Assembly: GCA_020081605.1 (NCBI GenBank)
Contig: JAHREC010000011.1
Location: 3,224,001-3,288,000, forward strand
Direction: 5' to 3'
Origin: Albifimbria verrucaria
Lineage: Eukaryota > Ascomycota > Sordariomycetes > Hypocreales > Stachybotryaceae
DNA length: 64,000 bases
Shown: positions 1 through 12,089 of the stretch, in pieces
Layout: each line of letters starts with the position of its first letter
Position numbering within the stretch: the first letter of the stretch is position 1
The notes under the pieces: model-generated
The model's input: the letters and a program-made list of their open reading frames with translations, nothing else
What the model was told of the DNA's origin: nothing
The model's database searches: none
Program-made: the position numbers and the translations under genes

Positions 1-2
1 AA

Positions 3-1423
3 TTCGCTACTACCCAAGGCTTTCTCAACACAGTTCCCGAGGCAGCCAGCCGCCTGAAAGATTTGACAGAAACCTTCCACCGTTTCGGAAACCGCTCAAG
101 CGATGATGACGACTTCTCCAGCCAAAGTGCTTCCCCGGAGCGAGCTGGTGGCGCCATTTTCGACGACGTTGGGCAACAAGCATCTACCTCAAGTTCTAGC
201 GCATTGGAACTGAGCCCGAAGGCCCTAGGGCCAACCGTGGCCACTTCTAGGAACGCAAGCGATTCAAGTCTGGAGACTCTGCATTCCGTCTCCCAAGAAC
301 CGCCTCTTAATTTTGACTCATTGCCATACGAGGTCATCGCACAGCCAACTCCAGATAATGCAAGCTATCCATTCTACAACAATTTGCAACCACAACTGCA
401 GCAGGAGCAATTCAGTAACATGTCAGGACCGACGTTCTTCCAATCCCTCGCGCCGCCAGTGTCTTATAGTGATCATGAAGGAAGCTTCACCCGTAGGCTG
501 CACCGGACAACAAGTGAAGCAGGACTGAGACTCGTTTCAATGAACAGCCCACCGCCTGATCAGTATGCAGCTGTTTTTGGATTCTGCCTGCTGTTCGAAA
601 GTCGCGACAAGATCATGAAACGATTGGAGACGTCTCTACGTGCGACGAGAGAGGAGGGTCTAAACTACTGGAGGGCGCCGTTTACAAATTTGGGGGTTCG
701 GGCACGTTCTTCTCCCATGCGACTGCTGATGGAATGAGCATGGGCTCAGAGTTGAATAGCGCGAATATAGGCATGGGCGACAATCAATACCGCGAGTTGT
801 TTAGACCGCAGGAGATTACTGGGTTTTCCATGGGCCCCTTTGACACGCAAACCCAATCAGTGGCTGATAACTGGCTCGATGAACGAATGCGCATGCTGAT
901 GCCAGGATTTCGAGGGAACTTTTATGATGCCAGCGAGGTGGAAAAGTACCTTGCTGCGCGTGGCATCGACATACCGCCATGCGCAACTTTCGTCGACGCT
1001 GATATTAACTTCAATGAATTCCTGGACCCAGCTGAGGATAGCGCGATTCCTGGCCCTTCAGGACAAGCAAACCCTAACCACGGCATGGAGATACCGAATA
1101 TGTTCGGTGACTGGGGATCGGGAAACATGACTCCAGGAAGCGGCGCTGCGTTCTCATACTGTCCCCTTCTGACAGATCCAAGGTGGCCTCGAGGATCCTC
1201 GCCTACGAGACGTAAGGTCAGAATAGATATTGAGGTTCTACTGGATGGTGAGCAAAACAGCTATGAGTTTATGTGCACAACACTAACTTTGCTAGAATTA
1301 ATTGGCAAAGCAGTTTGCCTTGGGCGAACGCCAGGGTTCCGACCAAAGCATGTGAACAAAGCTTTAAAAGTCGCAATCGGTGCTATATCTAGGACACGGC
1401 CATGCGATCGGCACAAAGATTAA
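3..1423 (+). CDS. bZIP-type transcription factor, C-terminal part (5' end outside window)
   Basis: The frame is already open at the left edge, so the DNA-binding part lies outside the window. The visible part is a Ser/Gln-rich low-complexity stretch, then a block containing FGFCLLFESRD and LNYWRAPFTNLG, a linker, and a final block ending in AVCLGRTPGFRPKHVN. These blocks resemble the C-terminal region of MeaB-like bZIP regulators of Pezizomycotina; that match is from memory. The frame breaks at the G run 692-696, where one extra G joins the two halves. An intron at 1248-1295 (GTGAGC donor, CACTAAC branch, CTAG acceptor) fits because its removal gives a smooth join reading LLDELIGKAVCLG. The stop is TAA at 1421-1423. 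It could instead belong to another regulator family sharing this tail. Confidence 0.55.
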
Positions 1424-2301
1424 TGACGAAACACGGGTGAAAAGTATTGTGGAATGAATGGATCATTGCACTTGGATATACATATTTAAGGCCGAACATA
1501 GCGATTAGTGGCTAAGGAAATGGCGCATAAAGTTCTTGATTCATGGCCCATGATGATTGACGACTTGAATGAAATTGGGATTTAACGGTGTGGCAGGGGC
1601 TGTTTCTGAGGGCATGCAGATGGTATTGCAACCCAAAGCTGCAGCCTAGAATCTGCTTGAAACCACACTTGATTCTGCACACATGGCCGTGACGGAGACA
1701 AAAAATTGTATAATTATATTGCCTATAGCAGTGTTGATAGATGTGCCGAGAGAAGATGTTGAGACTGAATATCCGTACCTGTATTCAGGCTGATAGGAGC
1801 ATCGAACTCTCTTGGGCAAATGATAGAACATATAGTACCCACAGGTCGACAGCTAGGCAAGGAAGTCAAGCGTGGGTTCTCCCTACAGACGTCGATGCAG
1901 AGACAATCAGCGGAGAAACATCTATGCGCCTCCTAGTTTAGAGGGGCTTTTCAGTGCATAATTATGTTGATCTATAGAGAAGATATTGTTGGAGGGGCTC
2001 AGGAATGTCTTTGCGTGATAGTAAGGTGGGTATTAGTTTATCCTAATAAATCAGCATCTTTTCCTAATAAAATAATAGCTTAATCCTGTTTCTCTTTATC
2101 TTAGGTAGTCAGTAGCTCATTACTTAAGATGAGGGGTTAAATAGGACAGTTCCGGGCGAAAACCATCAATTCTGCTATTGACATCAACAGCTGATTTGGA
2201 CTAGACGTTGACCTATCCGTGTCCAGGCGAAAGTCATTTCCACCAGCCTGTTGCTGTTACGGCTTTGCTTCTCAACCCCACTTGGCACCAACATCAACAC
2301 C
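1424..2301. other. Intergenic region downstream of bZIP gene
   Basis: No gene recognised. It is AT-rich around 2035-2090 with several CCTAATAAA-like strings that could serve as 3' processing signals or promoter of the asparaginase gene. An ACCT/AGGT-type motif occurs near 2101. Confidence 0.5.
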
Positions 2302-3729
2302 ATGGACTCACACAAGCCAGCCCCATCAAGTCTCAGACTCAAGCCGCGGATTATCATCCATGGCGGTGCCGGTAACATTGTCAGGGACAATTTCCCGCCC
2401 GAAAAGCTTCAAGCCTTCCGAAAGGCTCTTCTTACAATCGTGAGACCTTGGCAACATCCGCTAATAATTGTCTTTGCCATGACTGATAAATGCTTCGTGG
2501 GGTAGATTACCAAAACCAATGACTTCATGAATTCCCAAGATCTGCATTTGGGGAGAAGCACGTTGACTCCGAACATGGTGGACGCCCCTCAGCTCTGGAA
2601 GTGGCCACCTATGCAGTCACTCAGCTTGAGGACGAGGCCCTCTTCAATTGCGCGCATGGAGCTGTCTTCACGCGTGACGGCATCAATGAGCTTGAGGCTT
2701 CTGTGATGGTCTCCCGCGGGTTCAAGAAGCGTGGCGTTGGTATCACCGGTCTTAGGCACGTCCGGAATCCTATCCTCCTGGCGCGCAAAATGCTCGAGCA
2801 CGGCGAAGAGGATCTAGCCGCAAAACGGAGCGCTGGAGGAGCCAGGATAGAAGGCCAGCCTCGGGACTTGGACGTGCCCTCAGCGCAGGGGCATACTATT
2901 CTTCACGGGAAAGCAGCTGAGCAGCTGGCGAGGCAGTATGGGCTGGAGCTGGTTGACCCTCAGTACTTCTTCACACAACAGCGATGGGATGAGCATATTC
3001 GCGCCCTGGAAAGGGAAAAGAATGGCAAGGGGCTATCTACATGGGACATCAACGAATATCTCCCCAAGGAACCACAGGAGCCGTTGCCCTTGACGAACAT
3101 GGCGTGATATGTGCAGCGACGAGTACAGGTGGCCTGACCAACAAGCTGACTGGCAGAATCGGTGATACGCCTGTACTTGGGGCTGGTTTCTGGGCCGAGG
3201 AGTGGGAAGAGGCTGGCGACCCGACATCTGGCAGCGGAAGCTGGTACACGAATGCTTATGCCGCGCTGACCAACTTAGAACTACCAGTCGTTTTATCAGG
3301 AGCTCTCCGTGGCTTTCTAGCAGACTGTCTTCCCACCCCTTTACCTACCAACCCCTCCGTCACAACGAACATTTATACGCAAGCTCCAATGCCACGACTA
3401 CGCGATCAATCGGCATCTCCGGCACTGGAAACGGAGACTCATTCCTGCGAACCGATGCAGCCCGCACCGCCGCCGCTATGGCCCGCTGGAAGCCCGAGAC
3501 AGCCGCTGCCGCGTTCAAGCACGTCGCCGGCCCGGGCGGAGAACTCCAGCGGAGTGCAGGGGACAGGTGGCGGCTGACAGGTGAGGGCGAGGGCGGGATG
3601 ATTGGTATCGAATGCGCCGTCGTCCGGGATGGGAGCGGCCGGGTTGTGGAGACGCGCTCTGAGATCTTGCAGGAATACAACTGTGGAGGAATGTGGCGAG
3701 CCTGGATTGATGACGAGGACGTGCAATGA
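2302..3729 (+). CDS. Threonine-type L-asparaginase / isoaspartyl peptidase (Ntn hydrolase)
   Basis: Hydrolyses L-asparagine or isoaspartyl dipeptides after autocatalytic cleavage that exposes an N-terminal threonine. The start ATG at 2302 is followed by the family N-terminus [10 protein letters not shown] (residues 17-26). Intron 1 is 2440-2505 (GTGAGA donor, GTAG acceptor). The conserved cleavage motif GTTGAVALD follows, with the likely nucleophile near Thr236. Further conserved parts are STGG, GDSFLR ([10 protein letters not shown]) and the C-terminal end after MIGIECAVV. The observed sequence changes frame three times, near the G run 2550-2553, the C run 3062-3065 and around 3330-3345; each step equals one missing base. 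With these, the exons sum to 1365 nt, 454 residues, somewhat longer than bacterial members. It is followed convergently by TIM17. Confidence 0.85.
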
Positions 3730-4201
3730 TGAGTGTCTGGTCGTAGAGCTAGGAGAGAATATTAAAGACTACGAAGTAGATGATCTTGGCACTCAATTAG
3801 AACATTTCTTCGTCATTTCTCATACCTGGCCATTGTGGAGCCTAGGATTCACTGTCAATTGCAGAAACCTAACTATCTTACATATTCCTCCATAATATAC
3901 CGACTCATTGACTTTGCTCGACGAGGGCTGGTGGAAGTCCACATCCATCTAAAACCTCTGTTGATTCGAAGGATATGAGTGACCACGGTATGCATTTGCC
4001 TTTCATATGCTGTTTCCCAAGCCCCTCATATAATACAATAGAACGCCAGTTCCACGTGCTACGACTGAATCAAAACATTCAATGAGTCCCGCCCTGTGGG
4101 TTGTTTTCATGAAGTGAGAGTGGACCAGATGGAAAGGGGTGGTTCTATGCGTCCCAAATTCATCACTGCGTTTCCCTTTCATTCGTTCCCCACGCCGGCA
4201 C
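3730..4201. other. Convergent 3' intergenic region
   Basis: Lies between the 3' ends of the asparaginase gene and TIM17. No gene or structured element is seen; it should contain both 3' untranslated regions. Confidence 0.5.
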
Positions 4202-4765
4202 CTATGCTGCGACCTTATCCATCTCTGGCGGAGGAGGCGGCATCTCCAACTTCGTGTTGGCGGCAAACATCTTGCCCAGCCCAATACCCACGCCTTCGAT
4301 GACGGCAAGCAGAATGGCGCAGGCGATGGCACCGTTACGCGCGGCCTTGAAGCCTCCGCGAACAGCAAGCGAGCCGCCGGTAAAGAAGCCGGCGATGATT
4401 GCATTGTATGGGTCCTCCTTCTTGCGTACACCCTTGACTGCACAATCAAACGTCGAGAAGAGGCCGCCCCAGACGCCGAAGTTGCCGCCTAGGACGGGGC
4501 GCGCATCTTGATGGCGGTAATGGCGCCGACGCGACGCTCGCCGTAGGGTGAGTTACGGAAACCCTTGATGCCGTGCCAAATGGTGCCGCCGATGGCCTAG
4601 TATCGGATCCGCATGTTAGTCTACATCGCGACTCGGGCTAGTTCAGGCGATGGTCGACGGGCGTAGCAGCTCGAAGGAGTGGATAGAAGCACTTACACCC
4701 ATGGAAAAGGCACCGCCAAAGTCATTGAGGATGACATACGGGCAGGGATCGCGTCCGTGATCCAT
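4202..4765 (-). CDS. TIM17: TIM17, core subunit of mitochondrial inner-membrane TIM23 translocase
   Basis: Imports presequence proteins across the mitochondrial inner membrane as part of TIM23. Exon 1 (4765-4697) encodes 23 residues with the typical [20 protein letters not shown] start. The intron is 4696-4597 (GTAAGT donor, CTAG acceptor). Exon 2 encodes the glycine-rich membrane segments, including [18 protein letters not shown] and [19 protein letters not shown], and a short tail [14 protein letters not shown]. One base is missing in the G run 4496-4499 (C run on the coding strand), which creates a false stop just after residue 55. With it restored the exons sum to 465 nt and 154 residues, the normal length. 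As an essential gene it is a strong control that such breaks are sequence errors. A CACGTG box lies 188 bases upstream at 4953-4958. Confidence 0.92.
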
Positions 4766-5641
4766 GGCTGCTGCGGGCGACGACGATATCCGAGGACAAA
4801 GTGGTGTGGATGAAGTCAAGAGGCTCCACGCGGGGAACGATAAGCAATTGAAGCCAGGGATGCAAAGTACTGTACACTGTACATACCACAGCCCGAACTT
4901 TGGGACTGGTGTTGCCCTGATAAGATAAGGAGTGTCTTACTGCTTATTGATGCACGTGACTACTCGCATACTTTAGGAACCAAAGGTAATGCTGAGTACC
5001 TTACCTTACTACCTTAGGTAGCAAGACAACTGAGCTTCTTCCTGCAATATCACTGATATCTGTCATGCGTGAACCCCAGAGCAAGGCTTTGCGAACTAAC
5101 TGGTCTCCACCATGACGAGGAACAGGAAGTATTGACGGATTCAATCCAAGCGGGGACCATGCTCTAGCTCTCACCAAACAACGATATCTCGTCACACCAA
5201 GGCCAAATAGACGGAGTCTCTACAAGCCAGGCATGCGCCAAAAAGGGTGCGATTACTCCTTTCGTTCGAGCATCTAGGCTCTCTGAACAACAGATGCTGG
5301 ACTTTACGCACCCGAGTCCGTTTCTCCATTGGATGGCCCGGTTACTGGCAGGCCGAGTTGCCTGCTGGTCGTCCGGGGACCACTTTGCACCCCGCTGTAC
5401 TTTTCCTGAACAAGCTGGCCGAGCTCGACGAGCCGCAACGGACACATCTAGCGCCTTGCCCAGCAAGCACGAGCATTGACGACACTTCCCAGTACAGTAA
5501 AACATGCGCCGGGGTTAAGTTTGCGGTGTTTCCTTCTGCTCTTGAAACAACTTCAACTCTGTGCTCTATATCCATTTGTCCTTGTATATCGTCGAACAAG
5601 TTTCCAGCTCACACCCCTAAAGCCCTCCTTCTCAGTCAACT
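4766..5641. promoter_or_regulatory. Divergent promoter region TIM17 / GNAT gene
   Basis: Shared upstream region of two divergent genes. It holds a CACGTG box (4953-4958) and the palindrome ACCTTAGGT (5011-5019). No convincing coding sequence; the open frame across 5247-5640 is not conserved-looking. Confidence 0.4.
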
Positions 5642-6370
5642 ATGCCGCTCCAGTTGCTCCCTTGGAGGAAAAGACGCTGCGCGGGCCGTGGCCGTGGAAG
5701 TTGCCGCGTTCGACCCGAATAGCGTCGTCAGTCGCATTCTCTACCCTAACCCGCCGCCGCCCGAGGGCGATCCGCGTACCAAGATCCTCCAGGATGAATT
5801 AAAGGGAGACAGCGCTTGCCATGGGCTGAAGGTGGTGGACACTGACCTCGTAGACCGCGGCGAAGACGGCATCGTTGCCTTTGCCGTGTGGTATATCGTT
5901 GATGCTCCGAGATCTGCTGGTCCTGTTACACACACAGATCTCGGCTCGGTATGCAACCCCGAGGCGTGTCAGGCCTTCTTTGGTGGTATGGGTCGCAAGA
6001 AGCAGGAGATCATCGGCGGAAAGCCACATGCTTGTGCGTACAGAACCCATCTCCTAAACCCCTCTCGGTCCTGGCCCCGACTTCGAACCGAAGCACACCG
6101 CTGACATTGCACGTAGACCTCAGAGTCCTATCCACGGACCCAGCCCATCACAAAAGAGGCGCCGGTTCCATGCTCCTTCATTGGGGCATGGCAGAGGCGG
6201 ACAAGCTAGGCATTCCTTGTTACCTTGAGTCGTCTCCCGCAGGACAGCCCTTGTATGAGAAGTACGGTTTCAAGGCAGTCGACAAAATTGCCGCTGATTT
6301 CAGCAAGTGGCAGGGGCCAAAGTTCGACGTCCCCGTGATGATCCGCGAGCCAGTTACAGCTGCAGAGTAG
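5642..6370 (+). CDS. GNAT-family N-acetyltransferase
   Basis: Predicted acetyl-CoA-dependent acetyltransferase of the fungal small GNAT group; substrate unknown. The start ATG at 5642 gives MPLQLLP, and the sequence then follows the family pattern EEKDAARAVAVEVAAF through two single missing bases around 5657-5680. The intron is 6034-6116 (GTGCGT donor, GTAG acceptor), placed so that T|AC makes a Tyr codon. The acetyl-CoA binding motif A is seen as HHKRGAGSMLLHWG, followed by the motif B region GQPLYEKYGFKAVD. With two bases restored the coding sequence is 648 nt, 215 residues, normal for the family. Divergent from TIM17, convergent to ADE4. The two early frame corrections are less certain than elsewhere, because conservation there is low. 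Confidence 0.78.
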
Positions 6371-7364
6371 ACATCGAACAAGCATACACACCTACTCACA
6401 AACACATCTCTGCCCTCGGACCCCTCGGCTCACCCGAGATATGGTCCAGGCTGGCCGTCCGTCACCAAGCCCTTGCATGCGCGTGTTTCGACCCCAATCC
6501 AACACGTCCGGGAAAACAAGATCCATGCTCATGGCGACTAGCTGCGCCGCCGGGTAAATAAGCAAGCATATTGTATCAGGAAGCATGAACGGATCAGAAC
6601 GTAATGGCAAATGAGGTTCAAGACACTTAATTCGCTACGTACAGAGTGACATGCCGTGCTGCAGTGATATAGGTTCATATGTATGTGCGCAGGGGTAGGT
6701 TGACGGGCCCCTCCATTGCCCCGAAATGAATCGCGATCTTGATTGATGACGATGTTTCTGCTAAATTGCACGGGAGACGACCCGACCCATCTGACAAAAG
6801 TCCTCCTCCCTGGCCGAAACGCCCGAGCAGAAGGGCCTAGGTCGCATTGACCGCTCGATATCGAACCAAACTATAGCCACCACACCAACCTCCCCGCCCA
6901 GTTAACCACACCCCGGTCGAGCATCAGACGTGCCGTTCGATCTCGACAAAGGGTCCCACTCACACCGGTGCGATGCTACGCCCTGCCGCTTCCCTCCCCG
7001 GCCGACTCCGGCATCATTCACACCCTATCTCGCTTCCCTTCCTATAGTGCTCGTCATATTGCACTTGATCAAAGTGTCAGTATGCATCATGGGGCCCATC
7101 CATGTCCATCGCCGCTTTTGCCTAATTTGCGGCCCAAAATGGTTAACATCTGTGGCTGCAACGAGATCACCATGGGAGTCTAATCGGTGGGCCAATGTGT
7201 AGGCGGCTGGCCATGGAGACCAGCGCATAGTCTATTCAGCGTCCGGCAGTCTGGCTACTTTTTTTATCAACAATATACGCATCGCTTATGATTAATTTTC
7301 CACGATATAGGCTTCCTGCTCCAGCTCTCGTTCTTGGGTAGTCGTGAGTAACTGTGTGTATATG
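6371..7364. other. Convergent intergenic region GNAT gene / ADE4
   Basis: No gene recognised; overlapping short open frames show no conserved motif. Contains the two 3' untranslated regions. Confidence 0.45.
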
Positions 7365-9421
7365 TTACTTTTGAGATGGGTATGCAAAATTGTGAAGACT
7401 AGATATGTTTGAATTAGTTCAATATTTGTCAAAACCAAAATATTCAGCACATACCTGATGTCCTCGCGATTTTCAGGTTGTCGACGAGTAGCCACGTGCT
7501 CATCTCTGTCGTAATTGTCACCACGAACAGTATTCACAGGCCCACCGTTACCAACCAAGGTTCCATTACGGCTTTCATCGAAAAGCTTCCGCTTCTTGCC
7601 TCGGTTGAGACAAAGCATGTCAAAGTAGCCCTCCGGGACTGGGGTCTTGTATACTCCGTTAAACACGCCGACTTCGAAGTCCTTGACATCCCCTTCAGGC
7701 GCGGCTTCTACGCAGGCATCTTGGAGATCTTCAAGTGTTTGATACACCATATCATCCGCTCCGATTACCTTTGCCACTTCTTGCCTGGTCTTGCCATGGG
7801 CAATAAGCTCTGTAGGGCTGGCAAGATCTATGCCATACTGGATAGGTCCAATTAGCTTAGCAAGCTCTCGTAATCGAGGGCACATAACTTACGATATGAG
7901 GGTTGACAATGGGCGGAGCACACGATGCCATAATGACCTTTTGGCTCCTGCCTCGCGGGCCATGGCGACAATCTCTTTGCTTGTCGTTCCTCGTACGACG
8001 GAGTCATCGATAATCAACACAACACGGCCAGAAAACTCGGTTTCCATGGCGCTCAGCTTCCTACGGACTCCTGAACCCGCGACGCTTGCTTCGAAAGGAT
8101 AAAGGTACGTGCCTACTACAATTTTAGTGTTTGTTCAACTGTCTGGAGGAGATCCGAATGCATTACCACATAGTTGTTGCGCACGAACCCGTTGGAGAAC
8201 GGTTTGTTGAGTTTTTCTGAGACGATGGCTGCAGCGGTGTTACTGGTCTGAGGAACAGGAATGATGACATCAATCTCTGCGACTCCATCTTCTCCAAGGA
8301 CCTCCCTTAATTTGTTCGCCATCTTGGCACCCATATTCTGGCGGCTTCGGTGCACAGAAATGCCGTCCATAATCGAGTCGGGGCGACTAAAGTAGACAAA
8401 CTCGAAACTGGTCATGTGTCAGCGTATTACTACAAATGAGCTATTAGTAGCCTTACATATCCGGAGAGTAGGCCTTTCGCTCTGCGACCTGTCGAAACTG
8501 GGGCTTGCCACCCTTTTCGACGAAGACGGCTTCACCAGGGAGGATATCCCGGTGGTTCTTGAAGCCTTGCTGTTTAAGCGCAATACTTTCAGATGCTAAC
8601 ATATAGTCGGTTGCACCTTCAAGTGTCGCGGAGGGCCGCGACCCAAGGATAAGCGGACGGATGCCGTAGGCGTCACGGAAACCAAGAACACCAAAACCAG
8701 CAATCATGCCGGTAACAGCCCACCCACCCTCACACTGCTCATATGTCTTGGAAAGGGCCGAGAAGACGTCGTCTACACTAACGCGAGCCTTCTCAGTCTT
8801 ACTCAAAGCATAAGCGAAGACGTTGAGCATCAATTCACTATCAGAGTCGGTGTTGACGTGGCGGTGGGCTTCTTGATCGAGGAACTTTCGCAAGGCAGGG
8901 GCATTGATGAGATTTCCGTTATGAGCAAAGCAGATGCCACCAGGGCTGTTTACTGTAGCTAAGTCAGCCTCGAAAGGAGACGACTCTGTTTCAGATGCGT
9001 CTTATACGAACCGTAGAAAGGTTGGCTCTCAGCCGACTGTGGACACGCGACATCAGAGAACCAATTCGGCTACCAAACACAATGAAAACCCAGAGGACGG
9101 ACATACCGAGCTACTGCCTGCAGTGGGATATCGGAGATGGCCAACAGCGCAGTATCCGGGGACTACGAGGGTCAATAACAGGGCCTATGGGCGAGGAGGA
9201 CGCCGCTCACGATCTTGTATACGTCTCCCGTTTGCGAATACTTCTGAAACCATGCCATTGCCTTTGCATTGGTATATCCTACCACCCTCGGCACAGGTGG
9301 CGATACCAGCAGCATCCTGACCTCGATGCTGAAGGTAGTACATGGCTTCAAAGCAGACGACGGCAGCATCCTCGGTGCTACCGTGGACGTCTCCAAGGAG
9401 GAGACCAATTACACCGCACAT
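7365..9421 (-). CDS. ADE4: Amidophosphoribosyltransferase (first step of purine synthesis)
   Basis: Converts PRPP and glutamine to phosphoribosylamine in the cytosol. The start is set by the MCGVIG N-terminus, whose Cys is the glutaminase nucleophile after Met removal. Eight exons fit: introns at 9210-9163, 9106-9037, 9011-8953, 8456-8408, 8166-8113, 7892-7838 and 7454-7399, all with GT/AG ends. Seen motifs include [38 protein letters not shown], the PRPP-loop [15 protein letters not shown] and [14 protein letters not shown]. Two bases are missing in exon 6, near 8070 (GG run on the coding strand) and in the T run 7939-7942. With them the exons sum to 1668 nt, 555 residues, as expected. The last exon encodes only a short tail beginning SLHNF. 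Confidence 0.94.
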
Positions 9422-11002
9422 CTTGTCGCAATGGTCGAATCGATCAATTGGCTGACAGATCTTGAGCAAATGGCGATCGAGGAAACGAGTCAGGTATTGT
9501 GGCACAGAAAGTTGGTAGAGGTCAAGGTGAAACGAGCCTCATAGCGAGGGCCGAAATCTGGATGTCGGCCTACATCGTTGAAAGAAAAAAAAAGATTAAA
9601 AAAAAGTTCAGGGCCCTCAAAATGCCCGCGCGAGGCAAGATTCAGAATGGCAATTGGCCTCTTGATTGGATTTAAAACAATGGGCCTTGCGGTTTCCTCA
9701 ACCAGGGTTGGCTTGAACCTATTTCTCAGGTACTTGAGACTGACTTAATGTTGAACTCATTTACAGTGCTGCGGAATGTACCTTGCGCTTACCGTGTTCA
9801 ATTAACGTTGATACGGACGGGAAGCGGTTGCAAGAGTGCAAGTGCCGTACCTGCCCAACGGACTGGTCGTGCCTACCTTATGTAGGTAGGCAGGTGAAAG
9901 TAAAAGCACACAAAGGGAAAAGTAAATTCAAGTAGAACAAGGCAATATCAACCTCCTCTGTCCTTCTTCATCACTCTTCATCAGCCAGGATAGCCAACTT
10001 CTCACGCCAACTCACTTATCCACGGCTACCTACCTACATCTGCCCCATGCAATGAATGCATCTACCGTTGGCCCTACACCACGAACATTATCCATCTCCG
10101 CATCGCCCAAATAAACTACCAGCCGCACAGACACATGCTCGATATTGCTAACGTGACAGTTACCACCCTCCCCGCAAAGGTGGAACCTCCCAGCATCCGC
10201 CGCCGTTGGGTAAGCTGAGGCACGCCAGAGCAAGGCGTGGCCTTACGTTAGCTCACCGACTAGCTCGCTCCCTTTGGGCCTGACCCAGGCTAAAGCAGCA
10301 ACCGCACCCGTTCCGAGAAGGGCGGCAGGTGAGGTCTTCCCTTGTCGGATCCGGCACCATGTTACCTCTAATAGGAAACCTGCATGCCTGGCTAGCTTCC
10401 GAAACAGGCAGAGATCGCACCCAGCCGGCCCCGATTCAAAGAGGTGGTGTTGCATTGGGAAACGAGGGAAACCTGTGACCTTGGCGGTATCGAGTCTTGC
10501 CTCTCCTCCATACCCATGCTACCCCATGGCCACGGCTGTCTGTCGTGGCTTGAGCCGACTACCCCTTCTCCTCTGACAACACACCGCGGGGAAATAGGCA
10601 AAATTCTCAAGCCCGGAGGGGACAGCAAGCAATGGTTTTCAGCATGTCTTCCAGTATAGAGTGGCTTCAAGTCAACAAAGTAAATTGCGAGGCAGCTTTG
10701 CCGCCGGATATCATCTGATGTGCCCGACTAGTATTGGGCGTCTTGTGAAGAGTATGTATGTACAAAATTATAACAGTGATAGTAACCCAAAGTATCGCCC
10801 TGGTATCATATGTTAGAAAAGTAAATGGTTAAGTCGAAATGGACAGGCATGACATTCTGCCTCGAAAACTCCTATCCCTTGTTCCCTGAACAAGTCCCGT
10901 TGCTGACGCCCTCGGCTGCTTGGTATACCGCCAATCCCACACAAAGTCCGATCCAAATCCCCTCCCCTCTTCTTCCAGCTCCCTTTTCGAGCTCGCCTCG
11001 CC
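9422..11002. other. Intergenic region between ADE4 and velvet gene
   Basis: Holds the ADE4 promoter on the left and the velvet 3' untranslated region on the right. An A-rich tract lies at 9582-9605 and an inverted ACCT/AGGT motif at 9873-9890. Several 60 to 100 residue open frames around 10030-10670 have no recognisable motif and are not called. Confidence 0.45.
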
Positions 11003-12089
11003 CTAGTAATACGGCGGGTTGGTAAAGTTTTGCAAGTAGTATCCACTTGTTGGTAAAGGTAGCACGGAGCCGGGGTTCATTGAAGTCATGTTTGGCCCTG
11101 CTCCCACAAATGACTGCTGAGTCGATCCAAGTGTTGTGTTTGCGGCCACATGATCCATCGGACTCATCCCTTGCTGGCCGTAGTTGCCCAATACTGTCCC
11201 GCGATCATATGACAAACGCTTTGCGCGCCGTTCGAGAAAAGACTCTGGCGAGTCGCCCCCTGTCGACTGCGTTTTCGCGTCGTTAGCGTCCTCGAGTCTT
11301 TTCGAAGCCTCAACTTCACTCCCTGATCGCTGAATGTGCGCGTCAAGAAGGTTGATTCGGTCATGCCCGGGAAGTTCTTCGATGAGTAAACCGTAAACAC
11401 ATTCGTGATAAGCTCCGAGACGAAGTTGAAGCTAGGCTCGTCACCTTCGTCGTCCCGTTCGTACAGTGTAAACCGTAGACGAAACCGACCCTCTTGTTTC
11501 ACTGAAAGATCGCCAAATACGAAGAAACCCCTTCGGTGTTGATTGTGTCTCGCAGTCGGTGAATCGACGACGCCAGCGACCCCGTCAAGAAGTTGGAGGG
11601 CAACTCTGGCGTCTTAGATTGCTCGTCATAATCCTCAGGCACAAGTGATGATGACATAAACAGATAAGGGCCTGAAGACACGGGTGTAAGTAAGCGCATT
11701 CGAAAACCTCCGCTGCTTTCGACATCGGATCAAGGAAGAACGTACTGTCGTAGAGACCACTTCTGCCGTCGGTTCTCTTGTCAAGAAGCTGGATGACTGG
11801 AGGCGGGTCGATGGGTTTGCGATCTGTGATACCTGTTAGCCGAGGACCACGCTGCTATATTCAACGCGTCGCCATCATTTACCTTTCTCTTTTCCCAATG
11901 CCACGCGCGCGTGCAATGGGGCTTGTCTTAAGACTAGTTGGCGGTCTGGATCGCCGTAGGCTTTAACTTGTTGTTGTGAATCTTCGGGTTCCTGGTGGAT
12001 GTCGCCGATGCCTAGGTACGCATCTGTCGACGAATGGTGGCCTCCTGCATAAGCGACACCACCGGGGATTGTCTGACCTGGTTAGCCAT
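11003..12089 (-). CDS. Velvet-domain transcription regulator, VosA-like
   Basis: Velvet proteins bind DNA and couple sporulation with secondary metabolism. Three exons: 12089-11883, 11823-11746 and 11671-11003, with introns 11882-11824 and 11745-11672. The velvet domain begins about residue 50 with LVLRQAPLHARVALGKEKDR and the hallmark RKPIDPPPVIQL, continues with DSPYLFMSSSLV and GGFFVFGDLSV, and ends with FPGMTESTFLTRTFSDQG. Single bases are missing in the runs at 12064-12067, about 11541-11544 and 11299-11302. With these the total is 957 nt, 318 residues. An N-terminal velvet domain with a short disordered tail fits VosA better than VelB or VeA, but VelC cannot be excluded. The start MANQVRQSP is the first Met in frame; a longer N-terminus is possible. 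Confidence 0.82.

Noticed and set aside
2302..3729. Programmed ribosomal frameshifting as the cause of the split frames
   Set aside because: Breaks occur at many positions in most genes, always as a missing base at runs, without slippery sites or pseudoknot context.
10030..10670. Small genes between ADE4 and the velvet gene
   Set aside because: Overlapping frames on both strands of similar length, no motif, no splice-supported extension.
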